Source: Cercospora beticola (Eukaryota; Ascomycota; Dothideomycetes; Mycosphaerellales; Mycosphaerellaceae). Taken from it: DNA of 64,000 nucleotides. The stretch covers positions 3,348,001-3,412,000 of the forward strand of contig NC_088935.1 of NCBI RefSeq assembly GCF_033473495.1. Direction: 5' to 3'. The notes under the pieces were generated by a model, which was given only the letters and a program-made list of their open reading frames with translations, had not been told where the DNA came from and searched no databases. Shown here piece by piece: positions 1 through 11,171 of this stretch (position 1 is the first letter of the stretch; every line of letters begins with the position of its first letter). Both the position numbers and the translations under genes were made by a program.

Positions 1-478
1 AAAATTGAACATTTCGACGTCCTCCCTAATTATCAGCCCAGATCTGCCATTCCAGCTTCTTACATTCTGTTGACGTAGAAAAGACGAGTGCTCTTCTGTA
101 TCGAAAGCTTGGGACCCATGTAAAATGGGGTTCACTAAATGCCATATAACTTTTCTAGTTCTTGAGGTCTGCGTTCAACCAACCTTTTAAGTCATGGCAT
201 GGCCAATTAATCAGCAATGCACACCGTAGAGCATCTGAGCGACCTGTTCTGTACTACATGGAGTATCAATCGTTGCGTTGGTCAATCGGATCTGCCAGGC
301 GGAAGCTGTCCCTGCCGATCTAGCTGCATTTGGACGTCTACATCATAGACGAGCCACTTCACTACTTGGCCCTTGAACATGCTACTACAATCTATCATTG
401 AAGCAAGTGACAGACGGCAAGTTGGCACAGCCAGAGGAGCATTTGCCCGCGCGTATCGGATGAAAGTTTCACGGCATC
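1..478. other. Gene-free left edge
   Basis: I see no coding region, tRNA or repeat here. It may hold the promoter or an upstream exon of the plus-strand ORF that begins at 479. Confidence 0.4.
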
Positions 479-1024
479 ATGGCCTTGCAATACCTCTTCT
501 TCTGGAATCTGAAGACTGCGGACGATAATAAATGGCATCCCGAGATCGGGCAGAGCTCGACAAAATACATTGGCAACCTCCCGCACTTTCTAAGACGCAT
601 GGATCTTGAAGCTAGCTTGGTCGACGCTGCCCCGTTTGTTGCGGGCGTAGGAGGAGCCCGACACATCTCTCAGATTTTCGACTTCGGCTTCACAGCGCCC
701 GCCTCGGTGTTTCGAAACGTCAAGACAATGACTGCGATGCACAGATCCGTGGCCGTGTTGCTACCACTGATATGGACCGCACAGGCTGCCGGAGTCCAGT
801 ACAGATTTCTCATTCCTCGGTGGTGCCACGATAGAGAGCTTCGACGGGACGAAGATGAGGTCAGAAAGCACATCGATGTGGGTGCTTGCATTGGTGGAGT
901 GAGCTGGGTTGCTCGGATGCTGTTCAAGGTCGGAGTTCGCTACTGGGCGCCCATCGATGTTGTCCTTGGTGGAGCTTTGGCCGATCTACTGCATCGAGAG
1001 TACCAGAAAGCGCATGGCTTCTGA
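479..1024 (+). CDS. Hypothetical protein, 181 aa
   Basis: Intact ATG-to-stop frame of 181 codons. I do not recognise the family. The middle (about residues 88-104) is hydrophobic and could be a membrane segment, followed by a charged stretch (about 115-130) and a second fairly apolar region near the C-terminus. No catalytic motif is visible. It ends 38 bp before the end of the convergent SLC35F6-like gene, so their 3' UTRs probably overlap. An upstream exon cannot be excluded. It could be a lineage-specific orphan or the last exon of a longer gene. Confidence 0.4.
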   Translation: MALQYLFFWNLKTADDNKWHPEIGQSSTKYIGNLPHFLRRMDLEASLVDAAPFVAGVGGARHISQIFDFGFTAPASVFRNVKTMTAMHRSVAVLLPLIWTAQAAGVQYRFLIPRWCHDRELRRDEDEVRKHIDVGACIGGVSWVARMLFKVGVRYWAPIDVVLGGALADLLHREYQKAHGF

Positions 1025-1062
1025 ACATGCCCCGGAGATGCGACAACGTGAGGCTAAATGCT

Positions 1063-2681
1063 CTACTCCGGAAGCGCAATGTGACGCTTGCGTCGCAGGA
1101 ATGCGACTGTCGGTGGCTGCACGATCTCATTGACTGGAAGGGATTGATTAGCGGCTCGAACCAATGAGGGATTATACGTCTGGTGCACTTACAGATCGCG
1201 GTACCATACACTAGTAGCGCGAAGCCCACAACCTGCAACCATTTGACTGCGAGGAGAAATATCAGGTAAGCAGATCACAATGAATGCGCAACTTGAGATG
1301 CTGAGTATTCTTACAGGTCTCCCAGCCTAACCCTAGGCTCACCATCCAAATGAACAGAGTGCGGCATGTATCAATAGTAGACCGAGCAGTTGCGGATATG
1401 ACCCGGGTCACGGAAAGACCGAAGAAATTGAAGCCACTGGTCACGAGTCAGCGAGCAAATGAGAGTGGGACAGCCACTATACATACCCAATCGATATCAT
1501 GATCAGAAGCGAGGTGATGCCAATTGTTTTGTGGTGGAACATCTGGTAGAAGCCGTCGCGTGCGTCAAAATAACCCCCTCGTCCGGCATCTGTAGAGCCG
1601 ATGAAGGCGTGCAGAATCCCCATACCAATGAGTGTGACGATAAATCCAAAGACTCCTTCCCAGCCCACAACACGGATTGGATCCATGCTGTACTTCTCCA
1701 TGATCGATTCCTCGAGCACAAATTGCGTTGCCGTGAATATTTGAGCGCAAGCGATCAGGAAGAAGCCTAGAAGTGATTCCGCCGCTGTGTGCTGTTCAAC
1801 ACTTGACACTGCCGCACGAATGTACACATACGATTTGAGGCGCAAGTCGGTGTTATTGTCAGGGTTCGCATCCCCAGGTAGCTCAGGAAGGCCGTCCTTG
1901 TGATCAATCACACCTGCAAGTCCCACCACTGCAACACCGAGCACCACGATGAACAGACTGGCCCATTTCCAGGCTCCCAGGTGGCGCTTTAGGAAGATCA
2001 CGCTGAAGAGTCCAACGAAGAGGACTAATGCTCCACGGGTCATCTGGTAGATAGATGCGGCCACGAATAGCAGTCCCACATTCATCAATGTTGTGCCACA
2101 GATATCGCAAATAGCTGGCATAGCGAGGAGGGTGACCTTCCATCCTTGCAGAGGCACACGCTCTATTGGGGCCGCGTCATACGCTGGCTTCGCGATGATG
2201 TTTGTAGGGTCTACGAGAGTCTGCGACGTAGACAGGGCAGCGCTGCCATCATGCTCGTCGTCTTCCACTTCAGAATCGTCTCTTTCATTAACCGGCTCAT
2301 ACGCTATCTCGTCGACCGGAGTGGTCGCGCTCGGTTGTCGAAGGCGTTGCAGGAGGTAAGCGAGAAAGACGACAAGCCAGCAGCCGCTTTCTCCACTACG
2401 ATTCGTGGCGATTATGGTAAGCAGGCATTCGGAAAACTGATATATCGGAGCGGGAATTACATGAACATCTGCAATGTCTGTAGGACGGGACTCTCGAAGA
2501 GCTTCGGTTTGGCTGTATCACAATCGGCCACGCAGACTTGATCCTGGAGTTATGTTAGATGATGCGAGTACGCTTCAATTGCCTGCTCTTCACTTACCTG
2601 CAGCTTTGTTAGAAGTGTATTGCAGCAGCCGGTTAGCAGCATCATGGCCACGAGGACCGGGACCACTGCTTTACTCGGCAT
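1063..2681 (-). CDS. SLC35F6-like drug/metabolite-superfamily transporter
   Basis: Multi-exon gene. Exon 1 (2598-2681) encodes MPSKAVVPVLVAMMLLTG, the first membrane helix. The next exon carries LQMF, and an intron then leads into IGESGCWLVVFLAYLLQRL, the second helix. The large exon (from about 2400 to 1480) has the family signatures ICGTTLMNVGL, QMTRGALVLFVGLFSV, LGVAVVGLAGV, AQIFTATQFVLEE and VGWEGVFGF. Downstream exons give FFGLSVTRVISATARSTIDT and VVGFALLVYGTAI, and the last exon begins FNEIVQPP and stops at 1063-1065. Order and motifs follow human SLC35F6 (about 370 aa) along the length. The family comprises ten-helix proteins related to nucleotide-sugar transporters; in animals it is linked to lysosomes and mitochondria. 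The fungal substrate is unknown. Confidence 0.9.
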
Positions 2682-3722
2682 GATGGGCGCAGGGAAATGT
2701 AGCAATGGGATGGGAGTGTATAGGAGATGGTGATGATATGAGGTCGACCAGACACTCCCGTCTTCCACGACAGAGGCAGTGTGGTGTCGTGTAGCTGCTC
2801 TCGTGAGCGTGTCACCTGCGAGGTAGGTACCTTCGGCGATAACAGCCGCAGCCGGAGCCAGGTACGCGGAGAAACCGTCCCGCCTCGTCGTCCTGTACTA
2901 CAAAGCAGCACGCGACCGTCCACTGCACAAGAGCGACATGAGAAGCTAGGAAGTGCTTTTGTGTGTTGTTCGTCGGTGAAGAGGTCCACTTGCACGATAT
3001 GTCTGGACGTTCCTGCTGTGCAATGCTCAGCAAACATGCAGACATCACGCATGCCGATCAGCAACGCGGCGCCGATCCGCCGCCGGCGCGCAGAGAACAT
3101 GAAGAGAAGAGAAGAGGAGCCAGTTGCTTATGCCCATGCCTGAGGCTTCGACATGTCCCGTCTCAAAGCGCCGGCAGCAGAGGGAGCACGTGAGAATCAA
3201 CACAAATACAACCCTACACAAACGTTCGTATCACTTCAACACCCAAAAGCAGTAACCACCTGAATCATAGTCATCATGCACCGCCAGCAACGATAAAGTT
3301 GCAGCTATCGTTTGAGCGTTATCGCGGCAAGCTGCACGCCCATAGCATCAAACTTTCCTTCCAACGTTTCGGCGTACGAATTGGGCAAGCGTTGTATACC
3401 TGTTTGCCAAAGTATGTCTTGACAATCTTACGGGTTTCCTCGATACATGCGTTGCCCAGAATACTATCGACTCCATCGGGCGGCACAGCTCGTTGCTGAG
3501 AGGTCACCACGCGACTTTGCATTTCCAGCCCTACCACCCCTACCCTGAGAGTCTCTTTTGACAAATCAATATGCTTCCACTGTGTTGGTTCTGTTGGAGC
3601 GAACATCGTGGTCTTCGAGGCGTGGCAGGGTAGAAGCTTTTGGTTCACATGCTGTAAACGGCGAAAGCATACGAGAAGTCCAGAACGAACGCTGCGTGGC
3701 GTGTTATACGTGCAGAATCCTG
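2682..3722. other. Gene-free spacer
   Basis: Promoter side of the SLC35F6-like gene and 3' side of the thioesterase. Several ORFs of 60-150 codons occur, including a 109-codon minus-strand ORF at 3319-3648, but none has a recognisable domain or clear splice partners. I annotate none of them. Confidence 0.4.
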
Positions 3723-4474
3723 CTATAGCTTTCCCTTCGGTGCAGACTCCTGTTCGCTCCCTTTCAATAACGGTTCTAGAGCTTTCCTCACATGGGCCGG
3801 GATGCCCTCTTTGGTCGGCCGATTGGACTTCCTATCCACCCAACTGGAATTGTTGACCATTGTCAGTTCTCTGCAAAATTTCCGTCGAGTTTGTAGACAC
3901 GGCACATACATTTGGATGAATCCACCAACTGCCTTGACAGCCTCGTCGCCTCGTTGGAAGATGCCAACTTCGTACCTGCCAGCCAGCCAAGTCAGCCAAG
4001 TTTGAGAGCAGATGAGGAAGGGATGCGACGTACATCAAACTGCTTTTGCCCATTTTAACCACCCTCAATCCGCAGTCCACAATCCCAGGATAATGAGAGG
4101 CTCCAAAGTAGTCGCAATACGAAGAGCCGACAAGTCCTATGTGATCGCTAGCATCATCGGAATATCCAGGTCGGTACCCAGTCTTCTGTATGAGATAAGA
4201 GTTGATAATCGAATCAATGAGGACGCCGTAGATAGGATTATTCATATGGCTGGCTCGGATATCAGCGCAGTCCTCATCAACGAGCTGTTGCACTTACTGA
4301 AACATGTCATTATCGTTCCATCGCGACCGGTAGTCTTCGAGGTAAACATAATCGCTGCGTTTCCTACAACACATTCGGCGTCATCAGCGAGGGCTCTTGT
4401 GGCACAATGTAGGGAAACATCTCCATTTACCTCAACTTCTTTGCTTTCAAGTCAAGGCCTAGTGCTTGCGACAT
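3723..4474 (-). CDS. HotDog-fold acyl-CoA thioesterase family protein
   Basis: Spliced gene. The start at 4474 gives MSQALGLDLKAKKLR. An intron with donor GTAAAT leads to KRSDYVYLEDYRSRWNDNDMF, and the next exon begins HHMNNPIYGVLIDSIINSYL. Two more introns (about 4035-3980 and 3908-3847) restore SSLMYEVGIFQRGDEAVKAV and GGFIQIWVDRKSNRPTKEG. The D-x-D-x-x-x-H-x-N-N pattern is the catalytic and acyl-binding signature of the 4-hydroxybenzoyl-CoA/YbgC-like thioesterases. The C-terminal VHV/IWVD-type strand followed by PAHVRKALEPLL is typical of fungal members. It probably hydrolyses an acyl-CoA; the natural substrate cannot be read from the sequence. No targeting peptide is obvious. Confidence 0.88.
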
Positions 4475-5060
4475 GATTGTTTTGTGTAAGTTGAACCACC
4501 AGGCTCTGAATGTGGTCGAGCAATTCGGCCAAGGCAGAAGCCGAGGTTCAACACGACGTCCTCGATCGAGCACCAGCCGACCTCACTCATCAACAAAATG
4601 CATCGCAATTTGTACATGACTTGTTGTTCATTGTGACGCCGGACGCGAGCAGTGGTACTATTTGACCTGCGATCACTGCACAAATGCCACTGAGCTGTGG
4701 AGAATAAATAGTTCGCTCCTACGTTTGACGCGCAAGCAAATCTACATGTACGCTTTGACTTCCCAGGCTGCCACATGGTATGGAAAGCAGCCGACGATGA
4801 TCCGGACATCTTCAGGTTTGCGACGGAGGACCGTGTAATACCTGCCATGCGCCCAAGGCAGTATTGGAGCTATTCAACTGCCCCATGGCGGCTCTGAATG
4901 GAAATGTCCAGCAAAGCTGAAGCGCCAGCACAAGCCGGGAGACCATCGGCTGTGATTCTCAGCACTAGAAAGAGCAGTTGGGAGTAGGCGAAATCATGGG
5001 GACAGGAAGAATAGCGGCCCAGGAACCAAGCTGATGAGATACGTTCCGCTAGACCTTTAC
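4475..5060. other. Spacer, possibly with a last exon of the TBC gene
   Basis: Upstream of the thioesterase start and downstream of the TBC gene. The TBC reading frame meets a stop at 5061, inside a strong splice-donor sequence (GTGAGTAAAG). A further small 3' exon could therefore lie in this spacer, but I could not identify one. Confidence 0.3.
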
Positions 5061-7314
5061 TCACGTTCTGTCGCCTTTAGCTCGCTTGAGACTCAGGATA
5101 TCGAAGTCTTCGTCGTCCGCTCGATTGCTCTCTGTGTTCGCCTTGCGAGGTGTGCTAGGACGATCCCCGAACAATGATGCACTCGTTCTATCGCTCGCGG
5201 AAGGAGATGCCCGGGGAGCTTCAGCAGCATTGACTTGACCCAGCATGAATGAGAACGAGCTCTGCTCCAAGGAAGGTCGTAAGCGATGCGACTTGGTTCG
5301 AACGGTACCCTGAGGTTCCGCATCGTCGAGCACCCGAGTATGCAGATCTTTCTCGGTCGGTGTTGACAATGGATCACCGGGATGGCCGATGTTGACGATG
5401 TCCTCGAAGCTGGCTGGATCTGCTAGAGATGTGCTGTTGGCCACATGATCATCATGGTTCTCGTGTTCCTGCATTAGGGCACTGCTGCTCAACGATTCCT
5501 TTGACTCAGATGCATCCTGGTTACCAGCAGGTTTCTTGGGCGAGGCACCTCCGTCTCCCTTATAGGCATGGAACGACCGCTCCGCGAGTTGCAAAGAGGG
5601 CTGCGCAAGGTACACCTGGATGAGCTGAACTTTAGCAATGGCCTCAGAGAGCTTCTCCACATTGTCCATATGTTTCGCTTGGTCGTCAGCCTCAGACACA
5701 GACCTCTGGTACTCCCACAGCTCATCCACAGCGGTACCGAGGAGTTCTGACAATTGTTGATTGCGCGTTTCGAGCTCCTTCACTCTCGACTGTCGCCGTG
5801 GAGGAGGCGTTGGCGTCTGCGCGGTGCGGATCTCCTGTGCCTTTTTGTGGACCTCGTCCACGGCATTGCGCACTGCTTTACCCAAACCGAGCTTCCCTCC
5901 TTGAGCGTAAAGGTTCTTAGCAGTAGTCTGGAGGAGACCCTCTAGCCGCGGCTGAGCTGTTCGACGCGCCGCGTTGATGCCTGAGAATGTTGTAATGTTA
6001 CGCTGCAGCGCGGGAGGTGTGGCTGGGCGATTTGATTCTGGCAGGGGCCTCCCAGTATACTTGAGCACACAATAGCTTCCGCCCTCGCGGTTGAGATGGG
6101 ACTTGAGGTATAGGGCGTCGAGCCCAAGCACTTGGGCGGGAAGATCCTTGTCAAGCTCAGGATACTTCAATAACAATCCCAAAGCGCCATTGTAGTCAGC
6201 ATCCAACAAATGCCATCGTATCCTTAAAAGTAAAGTCTAGGATGTTCGGGGTCAGTACTTTCGAGGTGGAGATTGCGAGAGTTTTGGCCGACTCACAAGA
6301 CAGATGTAGTCCACAAGCTCAAGCGAAGGGTCCTCGGCGAATATCACGTCCCACAGGCATAGCACGTCTTCGAACGCGAACTCACGAACGAACAGAAGCC
6401 TGACCCATCGTATCAAGAACACTTGCGGCACGATATCGAGACTCTTTAAGTGAGTCATGAGGGCGCCATCGACTTGAGGTAAGAGCTCTTCGAAGATGTG
6501 GCGACTCCGTGCGGCGATGGAAGATGAGCCCTCGGAAAGATACTGCAGCATATTAACCGGTGCCTGGCCGGGACGAACCACTTCACCAGACTTACGAACG
6601 TTTTCGCGTTTTGCATGACTTGGGCGAATATCACGAAAGTGTCGTGCTCCACATACTCAAAATCGAACACAGTCTTGATGATACTGTCCTCTCCCAATGC
6701 CTTACTTGAATTGTCCACGACAACTGCATCGTCGAGGACTACCCACAACAAGTGGGCAGCGATCTCGTGCATTCCTTGGCGGTACGAGATGTCGGGATTG
6801 AGTTTGGAAAAGGTGAAGAGTATGTCCACCAGCATGCGCTGCGTCTCAGGCTCCCGCGTGTAGTCGAGCATACATCGTTCGACATCTTGCAGGATTTCGG
6901 CGCGCAGATCCTCATCCTTGTGCAGCCGTTGCCGGGTTGAATTCTTGCATCTTTTAGCCACTGTCAGACAATAAGCTCCAGCACTCAGCTGCCGGAAGTG
7001 GTTTATACCTCTGTCTCCTGACTCAGCGGGTCGAGGTCAGTGGCAGCAGCGCCGGGATCTTCAGCTGGGAGAACGAAATGAGCATGGAGTGAGTTGTAGG
7101 CGGAGCGACTCGAGGCCAAGGTGCGCTGCCACTCGTCGCGGTCGAGCGTGTCGAAGAGGAGGAAGATCTTCCACACGCACGAGCGCAGGCCTTGCGTGGC
7201 GATGGAGCCGTGGCTGTCCAAACGCACCGAGTCCTTGAGCTGGCGGAGCGAGCTGTACTCGTTCATGGCCGCTGCCCGCCAGCTCTCGCGGGCGCTGTCG
7301 AGGCTGCGCGGCAT
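5061..7314 (-). CDS. TBC domain Rab GTPase-activating protein (TBC1D5 type)
   Basis: Exon 1 (from the ATG at 7314; an upstream ATG at 7392 is possible) encodes LRQLKDSVRL, GLRSCVWKIFLLF and HAHFVLPAEDPG. After an intron ending in the weak acceptor GCAAG, the catalytic part has ILQDVERCM with the arginine finger and SYRQGMHEI with the glutamine finger. The segment LIRWVRLLFVREFAFEDVLC LWD follows, then after another intron RIRWHLLDADYNGALGLLL. The long C-terminal exon is low-complexity and charged and ends near SFSFMLG and LSLKRAKGDRT. Human TBC1D5 acts on Rab7 with retromer; a similar endosomal role here is inference. The junction near 6550-6595 is odd: either a 32-nt intron or a +1 shift. 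The 3' end is uncertain. Confidence 0.85.
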
Positions 7315-8043
7315 GTTGGGCGAGGCAATATTCCTGTTGTTGCCGTGCTTGTCATGCTCCTGCCTCCAGCGGTCGCCGGTGCAGCATAGCACTGAGAAGG
7401 TTGCACGTCAAACGTTGGGGCATGTCATGTGGCACCGCGACAGAGGCCCCGCTGGGGGCTTGGCGGCAGCAGACGACGACGTGCTGTTGCTCGTGGGAGG
7501 ACGCAATGCGCATCATCACGCACCACGGCACGTCCGCGTCTCCCACGCTCGCGCCCAGGCACCGGCGAGAGGAGCGCGCTGTGTGTTTCAGAGTGCCGGA
7601 GGGCAGGACGCAGCTCGCTGGCCAGGCACGCCGCCGTCGCAGGCGCAAATTGGCGGGTGCGCGCAACGCGCTTGGTGGGTGCGAGTCGCGCGGTCCTGCA
7701 GCGACAGCAAGTCGACGCCATCGTTGCGATCGGCCGGGCGTGTCGGTGGCTTTGCGTGCTGAGGCGCGCGCGGCATCGACGACATGGGTGCCCGGCCACA
7801 CTTCACGAGCGTTATGAGGGCGCGGAGGCTTTCTGCACGTTGTCGAGCATGCGCCTTAGCGAGATCTCGCACAGGGAGCAGCCCTGTGCGGCGGTCACCG
7901 CTGCTATAACGCAGCGTAGGCGTGACTTGCCACGACACGATACTGTGCAGCTATAGTAGGACCGACAGCCGCCTCTTTCTGTCTTCGAACTCTCCATCTG
8001 TCACTCGCTTTTTGATCGCTTATCACTCCAGCTCGACATCGAT
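7315..8043. promoter_or_regulatory. GC-rich divergent intergenic region (TBC gene / Zn2Cys6 gene)
   Basis: About 0.7 kb between two divergent starts. It is GC-rich with long chance ORFs on both strands from 7350 to 7950 that show no domain. The likely content is the two promoters and 5' UTRs. Confidence 0.4.
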
Positions 8044-8952
8044 ATGGCCCCAACAACAATGGACGTTCCAGCAAGGAAACGAACGGTGCGAGCAGTGCGT
8101 CTACTTCTCTTCCACGTCCATTGGGAGCAGTGCTAACAGTCACAGTGTGATCAATGCCGCCGAAGGAAGGTGAAATGCAATGGCAAGCTGGGCTGCACCG
8201 AGTGCAATAGCATTGGGTATGCGGAGCCTTCTTCCTACATCAACAACCTTCACTAACAGTGACTAGCCTGGAATGCTCATATGGCTCGCAAATCAAGCAG
8301 TCGCGTCGTCGCAACTACCTGATCCACCTCGAACAAAAGGTCCAGCGACTGGAGCATGAATTGCGTTCAGCCAGATCAACTTCGCTCCCGGACAACACGC
8401 AACGACGAGCCAGCGAGCCAACAATCGAACTATCATTAGCCACCAACAGCCACCCTGGCGTGCGAGACTACAACGGCACGGTACCTGAGATCTCAGCACC
8501 TTCGATATGTTATTGGAACAACAACGCGTACAAGCCATTCGAACAGCATGGCGGCAGCACCGAATGGGTTGGCCCCAACACGACCAAGCCGTTCCTAAGT
8601 GGCCTTCAAATTCCAAATCAATGTGTACAATCGTCGGATGGTATCTATCGCCACGATTCCTTGTCGGTAAGTGTCAGAGATTACTTGTGAAGTGAACTGC
8701 AAGCTGACGATGCGACAGCCCCAGACACCTCAGACTGCGTCCTCAGCAACGTGGACACCAGTCACCGACGTGCTCGACTACTGGCAATCAATACCGGACA
8801 ATACCTGCGCACAGCCAATCCTCCCTACCATGCCACAAGATGCTGGTCGTTGGTATCAACATCCCTTCGATCAGCCCCTAGAAGCGCACGACTATCACGG
8901 ACTTTCTTATTCAAATGGAAACATGGCACCTTGTCCGCCATCTTACAACTGA
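8044..8952 (+). CDS. Small Zn2Cys6 transcription factor, 251 aa
   Basis: Four exons: 8044-8094, 8146-8216, 8267-8666 and 8719-8952. The lengths sum to 252 codons including the stop, with GT-AG introns of 50-52 nt and CTAAC/CTGAC branch points. The protein starts MAPTTMDVPARKRTVRA. The zinc cluster CDQCRRRKVKCNGKLG CTEC NSIGLEC has spacing C-x2-C-x6-C-x5-C-x2-C-x6-C and is split by intron 2 just before its last cysteine. A basic linker and a heptad-like stretch LIHLEQKVQRLEHELRSA follow, a probable dimerising coiled coil. The rest is polar and low-complexity. There is no fungal-specific transcription factor middle-homology domain, so it is short for the class. It is a nuclear DNA-binding regulator by family; the targets are unknown. 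Confidence 0.88.
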
Positions 8953-9883
8953 TTTAATAATATACTAGAAATACCCCTTGTGACGGCAGAAAGAACAACA
9001 ACAACAGTAATAATGGAACACCCCACCTATAGCCACAGACCTGGCGTTGAAATTGGCAGACCTGAAGCGAATTCTTTGTAATTAATGACTTGCGACTTTC
9101 AAGGCAATAGATTGCCACTTTGTATTGATACCTTCAATTCACATACTGTCTTATACATATTAGAGGTATATCACAAGTACCATGAACAAACAGCCAATCT
9201 CACGGGCAAGTTACAAGACATGATGAACGAATATAGCTCACGTATATGTCACCATGCATCCATAACAACCTGGTCGGACGACCTGGTGGGATCGCCACAA
9301 GTAACACGAACGTCAACGAACATATCGGCATGTATGAGAATGAAAGCGGTGTGAATTGCGTACCTGCATCTACTACCACCAGAGCCATGCTGCCACGATG
9401 GCGAATGTACTGCTGCAACTTCACCGCATCGTATCAAGTGGACCATAAACTTCGTGTTGCTCAACGGCGAGGCTGCATATACTCTCTGTAAGTAAGATTG
9501 AAGCTGCAGGTCCCTAGTGCGTCGCTCCTTCTCAGAGGTCAACTGAACTGGGAAACTCACAGCCACATCAATGTTTACCAGTGAGTCGGTACTAAGAAGA
9601 TGTGCGACTGGGATCATTGCGTCGTGCTGCACGGCACGCGGCCCGGCGGACGATCAGGTGCAACCTGGTTGTGGTGGTTCGCTCTGACCCGCTTGATGTT
9701 CTGTTCCTGAACCTGTTTTGTTCCTGTTCTTGTAGCTTGGGTAGCTTTCGTTGAATGGTCACTTGACTGTGCTGTCATCGAGCAGGTGGTTGAGGCGTGG
9801 CACGAGAAGTTGTCACTATGCATGCCGATGTGGCATTCTAGATGATTGCATATGCACTCGGCAACACTCTGCCCTCGCAAAGA
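8953..9883. other. Gene-free spacer between Zn2Cys6 gene and BIO2
   Basis: Convergent 3' flanks of the two neighbours. It is AT-rich just after 8952. A 127-codon minus-strand ORF (9249-9632) has no recognised motif. Nothing else is supported. Confidence 0.4.
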
Positions 9884-11171
9884 CTATGAAGCAGCACTCG
9901 CAGCGGTTGTCGACATCTCTGGCATGATAGACTGCTTCACATCGGCCCAACTCGTCTCACGAAAGCCGCCCCTTTCGAAGCTCTTCATCGGTACCAGACC
10001 ATACTTCTCAAACATCGCTTTGTCTGCGTCCCAGCCCACAGCGTCCGTGGTAAGCATCTTCTCACCTGTGAAAACAGCATTGGCTCCGGCGGAGAAGCAA
10101 AGGATCTGCTCGGCTTCACTCATGGTCGTGCGGCCTGCTGCGATGCGGATGATGGTTGCTGGCATCACCAGTCGCGCTGTGGCAATGGTTCTCAGGATTG
10201 CGTCGAAGGATATGCGCTTGCGTGATGGGTCATCCCCCAGCGGTGTTCCCTTGATGGGCACAAGAGCATTCACGGGGAAGCTCTCTGGATGCGCTGGCAA
10301 TGTCGAAACGGTATACAAAAGGCCAACATGATCTTCTGGCGTCTCTCCAAGGCCAAGAATCCCACCAGAGCACACGTTGATACCTGCGTTCCGGACATTC
10401 GAGAGCGTCTGAAGACGCTCATCGTAGGTTCGTGTCGTGATGACAGACGGATAGTGCTCTCGTGAGGTGTCCACATTGTGGTTGTACGCCGTCAGTCCAG
10501 CCTGCTTGAGCTCATCGGCTTGGTTCTGGTCGATCATGCCGAGTGTCACGCACACTTCCATGTCCATGGCTCGAATGCCTTCCACCATGGCCTTGACATT
10601 CTTCAGACTCGTCTTACGACCTCGCATGTCTCTCCAGGCAGCTCCCATGCAAAACCGTGTGCTGCCGTTGTCTTTTGCTATGCGAGCCGCCTTGAGCACC
10701 TCGTCGACCGGCGACATTTTCTGTGCTTTGAGCCCAGTGTTGTAACGCGTGGATTGAGCGCAGTAGGAGCAGTCTTCGCTACATCCACCAGTCTTGATGT
10801 TCATTAACGTGCACATTTGTACCGCTGACGGGGAGTGGAAGCGTCTATGGATAACACCCTACAGCAGTGCCATCAGCCAAGTGCACACGATCTTCGTGCG
10901 TGCATCGTGTCAGCCATACCGACTGGTGAGCCAGCTCCATGAGCGGCGTGTTGTACAGCTCACGGATCTCATCCTTGGTCCAATCGTAGCGTGGAGCACG
11001 AGCGTTGACTGCGTGCCATAATGCTCCCTGGCTGGCGGCGGAGGGCGGAGAGGTGGCGGAGATGGGCGAAAAGGAGTCATCCACAGGCGTGCTGAATGTC
11101 CGTTTGGCCGTGGCAGCTGCGGTGCGGAGGGCTGGCACAGGAGGCCTTTTGAGGACAAGGCTCAACGACAT
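9884..11171 (-). CDS. BIO2: Biotin synthase (radical SAM)
   Basis: Two exons joined by an intron (about 10925-10847) that begins GTATGG and ends CTGTAG. The spliced product reads MELAHQS then GVIHRRFHSPSAVQMCT. The N-terminus, rich in R, A, S and T (MSLSLVLKRPPVPALRTAAA), looks like a mitochondrial presequence. Radical-SAM cluster motif: CSEDCSYC (C-x3-C-x2-C). Further family motifs are RFCMGAAWR, YNHNVDTSREHYP, CSGGILGLGE, PINAL-like FPVNALVPIKGTPL and RIAAGRTTMS. The arginine in the last is a ligand of the auxiliary [2Fe-2S] cluster. Bio2 inserts sulfur into dethiobiotin to make biotin in mitochondria. The length of about 390 aa is normal for fungi. The function is confident. Confidence 0.97.

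Noticed and set aside
1140..1230. B-box-like GGTTCGAGCC on the minus strand (possible tRNA)
   Set aside because: It sits inside an SLC35F6-like intron, with no A-box or cloverleaf around it.
7401..7956. Overlapping ORFs of 116-213 codons on both strands
   Set aside because: High GC gives open frames in most registers; Arg/Ala-rich translations with no motif or splice logic.
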